Source: Helicobacter bilis ATCC 51630 (GTDB lineage Bacteria; Campylobacterota; Campylobacteria; Campylobacterales; Helicobacteraceae). Taken from it: a DNA stretch of 56,798 nucleotides. The position numbers and the translations under genes were made by a program. The notes beneath the pieces were generated by a model. That model was not told where the DNA came from. It made no database searches and saw only the letters and a list, made by a program, of their open reading frames with translations. The DNA is taken from NCBI RefSeq assembly GCF_000686565.1, contig NZ_JMKW01000010.1, positions 1 to 56,798 of the forward strand, given 5' to 3'. This document shows positions 54,967 to 56,798 of the stretch, piece after piece. Each line of letters begins with the position of its first letter. The first letter of the stretch is position 1.

Positions 54967-56310
54967 TTACTCATTTTCTGGCTTGAAGAATCTATAGAAT
55001 CCATTTGCATAATTTATTTGTTTAGCCCTAGATAGAGAGAGGCTGCCCTCTTCTATATCTTTAGTTATCGTGCTACCCGCTCCAATTAGCACATTATCTG
55101 CGATATTTATCGGGGCTACAAACTGACAATCACTACCTACAAAGACATTTTTGCCAATATGTGTTTTATGCTTTTTCTTGCCATCATAATTGCAAGTAAT
55201 CACACCCGCTCCAATATTACTCCCATCTCCTATCACACAATCGCCAAGATAGCTTAAATGCCCCGCTTTCACTCCATCTAAACTCGCATTTTTACATTCC
55301 ACAAAGTTGCCGATATGAGAATCTTTTATATGTGAGTTTGGTCGTATGTGTGCGTGCGGTCCTATATCACTTTCTATAATCTCGCTTTCTTCTACTACGC
55401 TATGGGCTTTTATATGGCTATCTTTTATGTGGCTTTTGCCCGTTATTCTCACGCCATTTTCAAGCACACATTCCCCCTCAAAGCATACGCTAGATTCTAT
55501 ATAAATGCTCTCTGGTATCTGCATGATAACGCCTTGTTCCATTGCCCTTTCTCTTAGCCTTGTTAAGAGTATCTGCTCTGCTTGTGAAAGGTGAAGTTTT
55601 GTATTTATCCCAAGCATATTTTTTTCACAACATATAAAGGCAAAAATGTCTTTAGAATCTTTATTTGCGAGTTCTATAACCTGTGTGAGATAGTATTCAT
55701 TTTGTGCGTTATTAGAATCTAGCTTTGATACATACTCTTGTAAAATCTCTTTAGTAAAGCAGTAAATCCCTGCATTTACGATATTAATCTCTTTTTGTTC
55801 TGTATTGCAATCTTTCTCTTCGATAATGCCCTTTATGGCAAATGCTTGTTTTAAATCCTTGTCTTTTTTGATAATCCTGCCATAACCATAAGGATTTTTT
55901 GTCTCAAACGCACAAAGATTGATAGAGCCAGCCCCATTTACTAGCATTTCTAAATCACTGCTTGAGATTAGAGGCGTATCACCGCTAAGGATTAGCACCT
56001 TTTCACCTTTTATATCGATTAATTGCTTATTTTCTTTCATCAAAGCCCCGCCAGTGCCCGGATACTTATCATGCAACTGCGTGTGAAAAGTAATCTTATC
56101 AGCGATATGCCATGCGTATTTTTCCTGTAAAAACGCTTGTATTCTCTCTTTTTGATTGTATAGCACGACATGCACATCAGAGCTTATCTCTAATGCGGTA
56201 TCAATCACATATTCAATCATGCTTTTACCGCATAGCTTATGCAAAACCTTTGGTGTATTTGACTTCATTCGTGTGCCAAACCCAGCCGCTAAAATCACCA
56301 CTGATACCAT
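54967..56310 (-). CDS. glmU: Bifunctional GlmU: GlcN-1-P acetyltransferase / GlcNAc-1-P uridyltransferase
   Basis: 447 residues. The N-terminal pyrophosphorylase begins VVILAAGFGTRMKSNTPKVLH (4-24); the C-terminal half is a left-handed beta-helix of hexapeptides (about 262-430) with VGSDCQFVAPINIADNVLIGAGS. It makes UDP-GlcNAc for peptidoglycan, LPS and, through PseB, pseudaminic acid. It lies just upstream of the Maf-like gene. Confidence 0.98.
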   Translation of the reverse strand: MVSVVILAAGFGTRMKSNTPKVLHKLCGKSMIEYVIDTALEISSDVHVVLYNQKERIQAFLQEKYAWHIADKITFHTQLHDKYPGTGGALMKENKQLIDIKGEKVLILSGDTPLISSSDLEMLVNGAGSINLCAFETKNPYGYGRIIKKDKDLKQAFAIKGIIEEKDCNTEQKEINIVNAGIYCFTKEILQEYVSKLDSNNAQNEYYLTQVIELANKDSKDIFAFICCEKNMLGINTKLHLSQAEQILLTRLRERAMEQGVIMQIPESIYIESSVCFEGECVLENGVRITGKSHIKDSHIKAHSVVEESEIIESDIGPHAHIRPNSHIKDSHIGNFVECKNASLDGVKAGHLSYLGDCVIGDGSNIGAGVITCNYDGKKKHKTHIGKNVFVGSDCQFVAPINIADNVLIGAGSTITKDIEEGSLSLSRAKQINYANGFYRFFKPENE

Positions 56311-56366
56311 ATTTTTCCTTTTATAGCTTAGATTCTATTTGATACATACAAGGCTAAAATTATACA

Positions 56367-56798
56367 TTATTTAGAGCATATTTCTTTTAAATAGTTAATT
56401 GATTCTTCAATGCTTTTGGGTCTACTAAGATCGTCTATTTCTTTGTCTGTTAAGACTTTATCATCAAAGCATTTGCCACTTATAATCTCGCCATTCTCAC
56501 CTTTAAATAAGGCTAGTAGTTTTCCATCTTCTGTGTAGAATCTCGTATCCCCATGAAACAAGTTGTTTAAATATGGTATTTCTGCCATAAGCTTCCCATT
56601 CTCATAATACCACTTTTCTATGCCTTCTGCTTTATCATTTTTATATGGTGCTTCTCTCTCTAGATTCCCATTCTCATAATACCACTTTGCTATGCCTTCT
56701 GCTTTATCATTTTTATATGGTATTTCAGCCCGAAGCTTCCCATTCTCATCATACACTTTTGCTATGCCTTCTGCTTTGTCATTTTTATATGGTGTTTC
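56367..56798 (-). CDS. YwqK/MORN-like repeat protein (5' end outside window)
   Basis: The frame is open to the window edge (ETPYKNDKAEGIAKVYDENGKL), so at least 143 residues are present and the start is not. Three near-identical 24-residue repeats (KNDKAEGIAKWYYENGNLEREAPY type) are followed by a degenerate one and a tail, GEIISGKCFDDKVLTDKEI. The tail matches the end of the protein at 12014-12511 (GIISGKCHNGKALTEKDL), so the two are paralogues. Confidence 0.75.
   Translation of the reverse strand, partial: ETPYKNDKAEGIAKVYDENGKLRAEIPYKNDKAEGIAKWYYENGNLEREAPYKNDKAEGIEKWYYENGKLMAEIPYLNNLFHGDTRFYTEDGKLLALFKGENGEIISGKCFDDKVLTDKEIDDLSRPKSIEESINYLKEICSK
56547..56798 (-). repeat. 72-bp tandem repeats in the YwqK-like gene
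   Basis: TATGCCTTCTGCTTT-type units recur at 56619, 56691 and 56763, exactly 72 bp apart, with few differences. A diverged unit lies at about 56547-56618. Continues past the window end. Confidence 0.85.

Overview
The window comes from an AT-rich Campylobacterota genome, almost certainly a Helicobacter other than H. pylori. The evidence is a single 2883-residue fused RpoB-RpoC, the gene orders flgB-flgC-fliE-ftsI and fliQ-murB that I recall from H. pylori, a cholesterol alpha-glucosyltransferase-like gene coupled to a hotdog thioesterase (as HP0421/HP0420), a GT10 fucosyltransferase with a homopolymer tract, PseB and a Maf-family protein. All of this rests on reading the sequence; no database search was run.

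Layout. 1-2.6 kb (+): the tail of a probable outer-membrane beta-barrel gene, then an MreD-like membrane protein and PBP2. 2.7-9.4 kb (-): a fucosyltransferase with an in-frame G10 tract, then an operon-like run that reads prepilin peptidase, LptF/G-type permease, TruA, an unknown protein, a pseudopilin, a pilin-like protein and a PilT-like ATPase. 9.5-11.8 kb (-): PseB and two exported proteins, one with Sel1-like repeats. 12-15.3 kb: a YwqK-like repeat protein, YbeY, MurB, FliQ and an exported unknown. 15.5-15.9 kb: tRNA Lys-Glu-Val-Asp. 16.2-22.4 kb (-): the glucosyltransferase/thioesterase pair, a small membrane protein, FtsI, FliE, FlgC and FlgB, the last behind a clear sigma-54 promoter.

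22.9-51 kb (+) is one long information-processing block. It holds the S10 and spc ribosomal genes through secY, map and infA, then tRNA Thr-Tyr-Gly-Thr, tuf, rpmG, tRNA-Trp, secE, nusG, rplK, rplA, rplJ, rplL, fused rpoBC, rpsL, rpsG and fusA. The alpha-operon genes that often follow infA (rpmJ, rpsM, rpsK, rpsD, rpoA, rplQ) are not here. 51-52.3 kb holds a 49-codon Q/N-rich gene and a second, different tRNA-Glu. 52.3-56.8 kb (-) holds a greatly expanded Maf protein, GlmU and a second YwqK-like gene cut by the window edge.

Three signals stand out. First, the degenerate palindrome AGAWTCT (AGAATCT/AGATTCT) occurs about 150 times by eye, roughly ten times the number expected from base composition. 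Second, a family of dispersed repeat modules bounded by this motif sits in frame inside three unrelated proteins (the prepilin peptidase, YbeY and Maf), always in the reading that gives CHxERSE / LDSIK / KKDIS-like peptides. Third, the operon with the prepilin peptidase, pseudopilin and PilT-like ATPase suggests a type IV pilus-like or DNA-uptake machine. An uptake-sequence role for AGAWTCT is therefore a testable guess, not a conclusion. Starts were often moved from the longest open frame to a downstream ATG when a Shine-Dalgarno sequence or family length favoured it.
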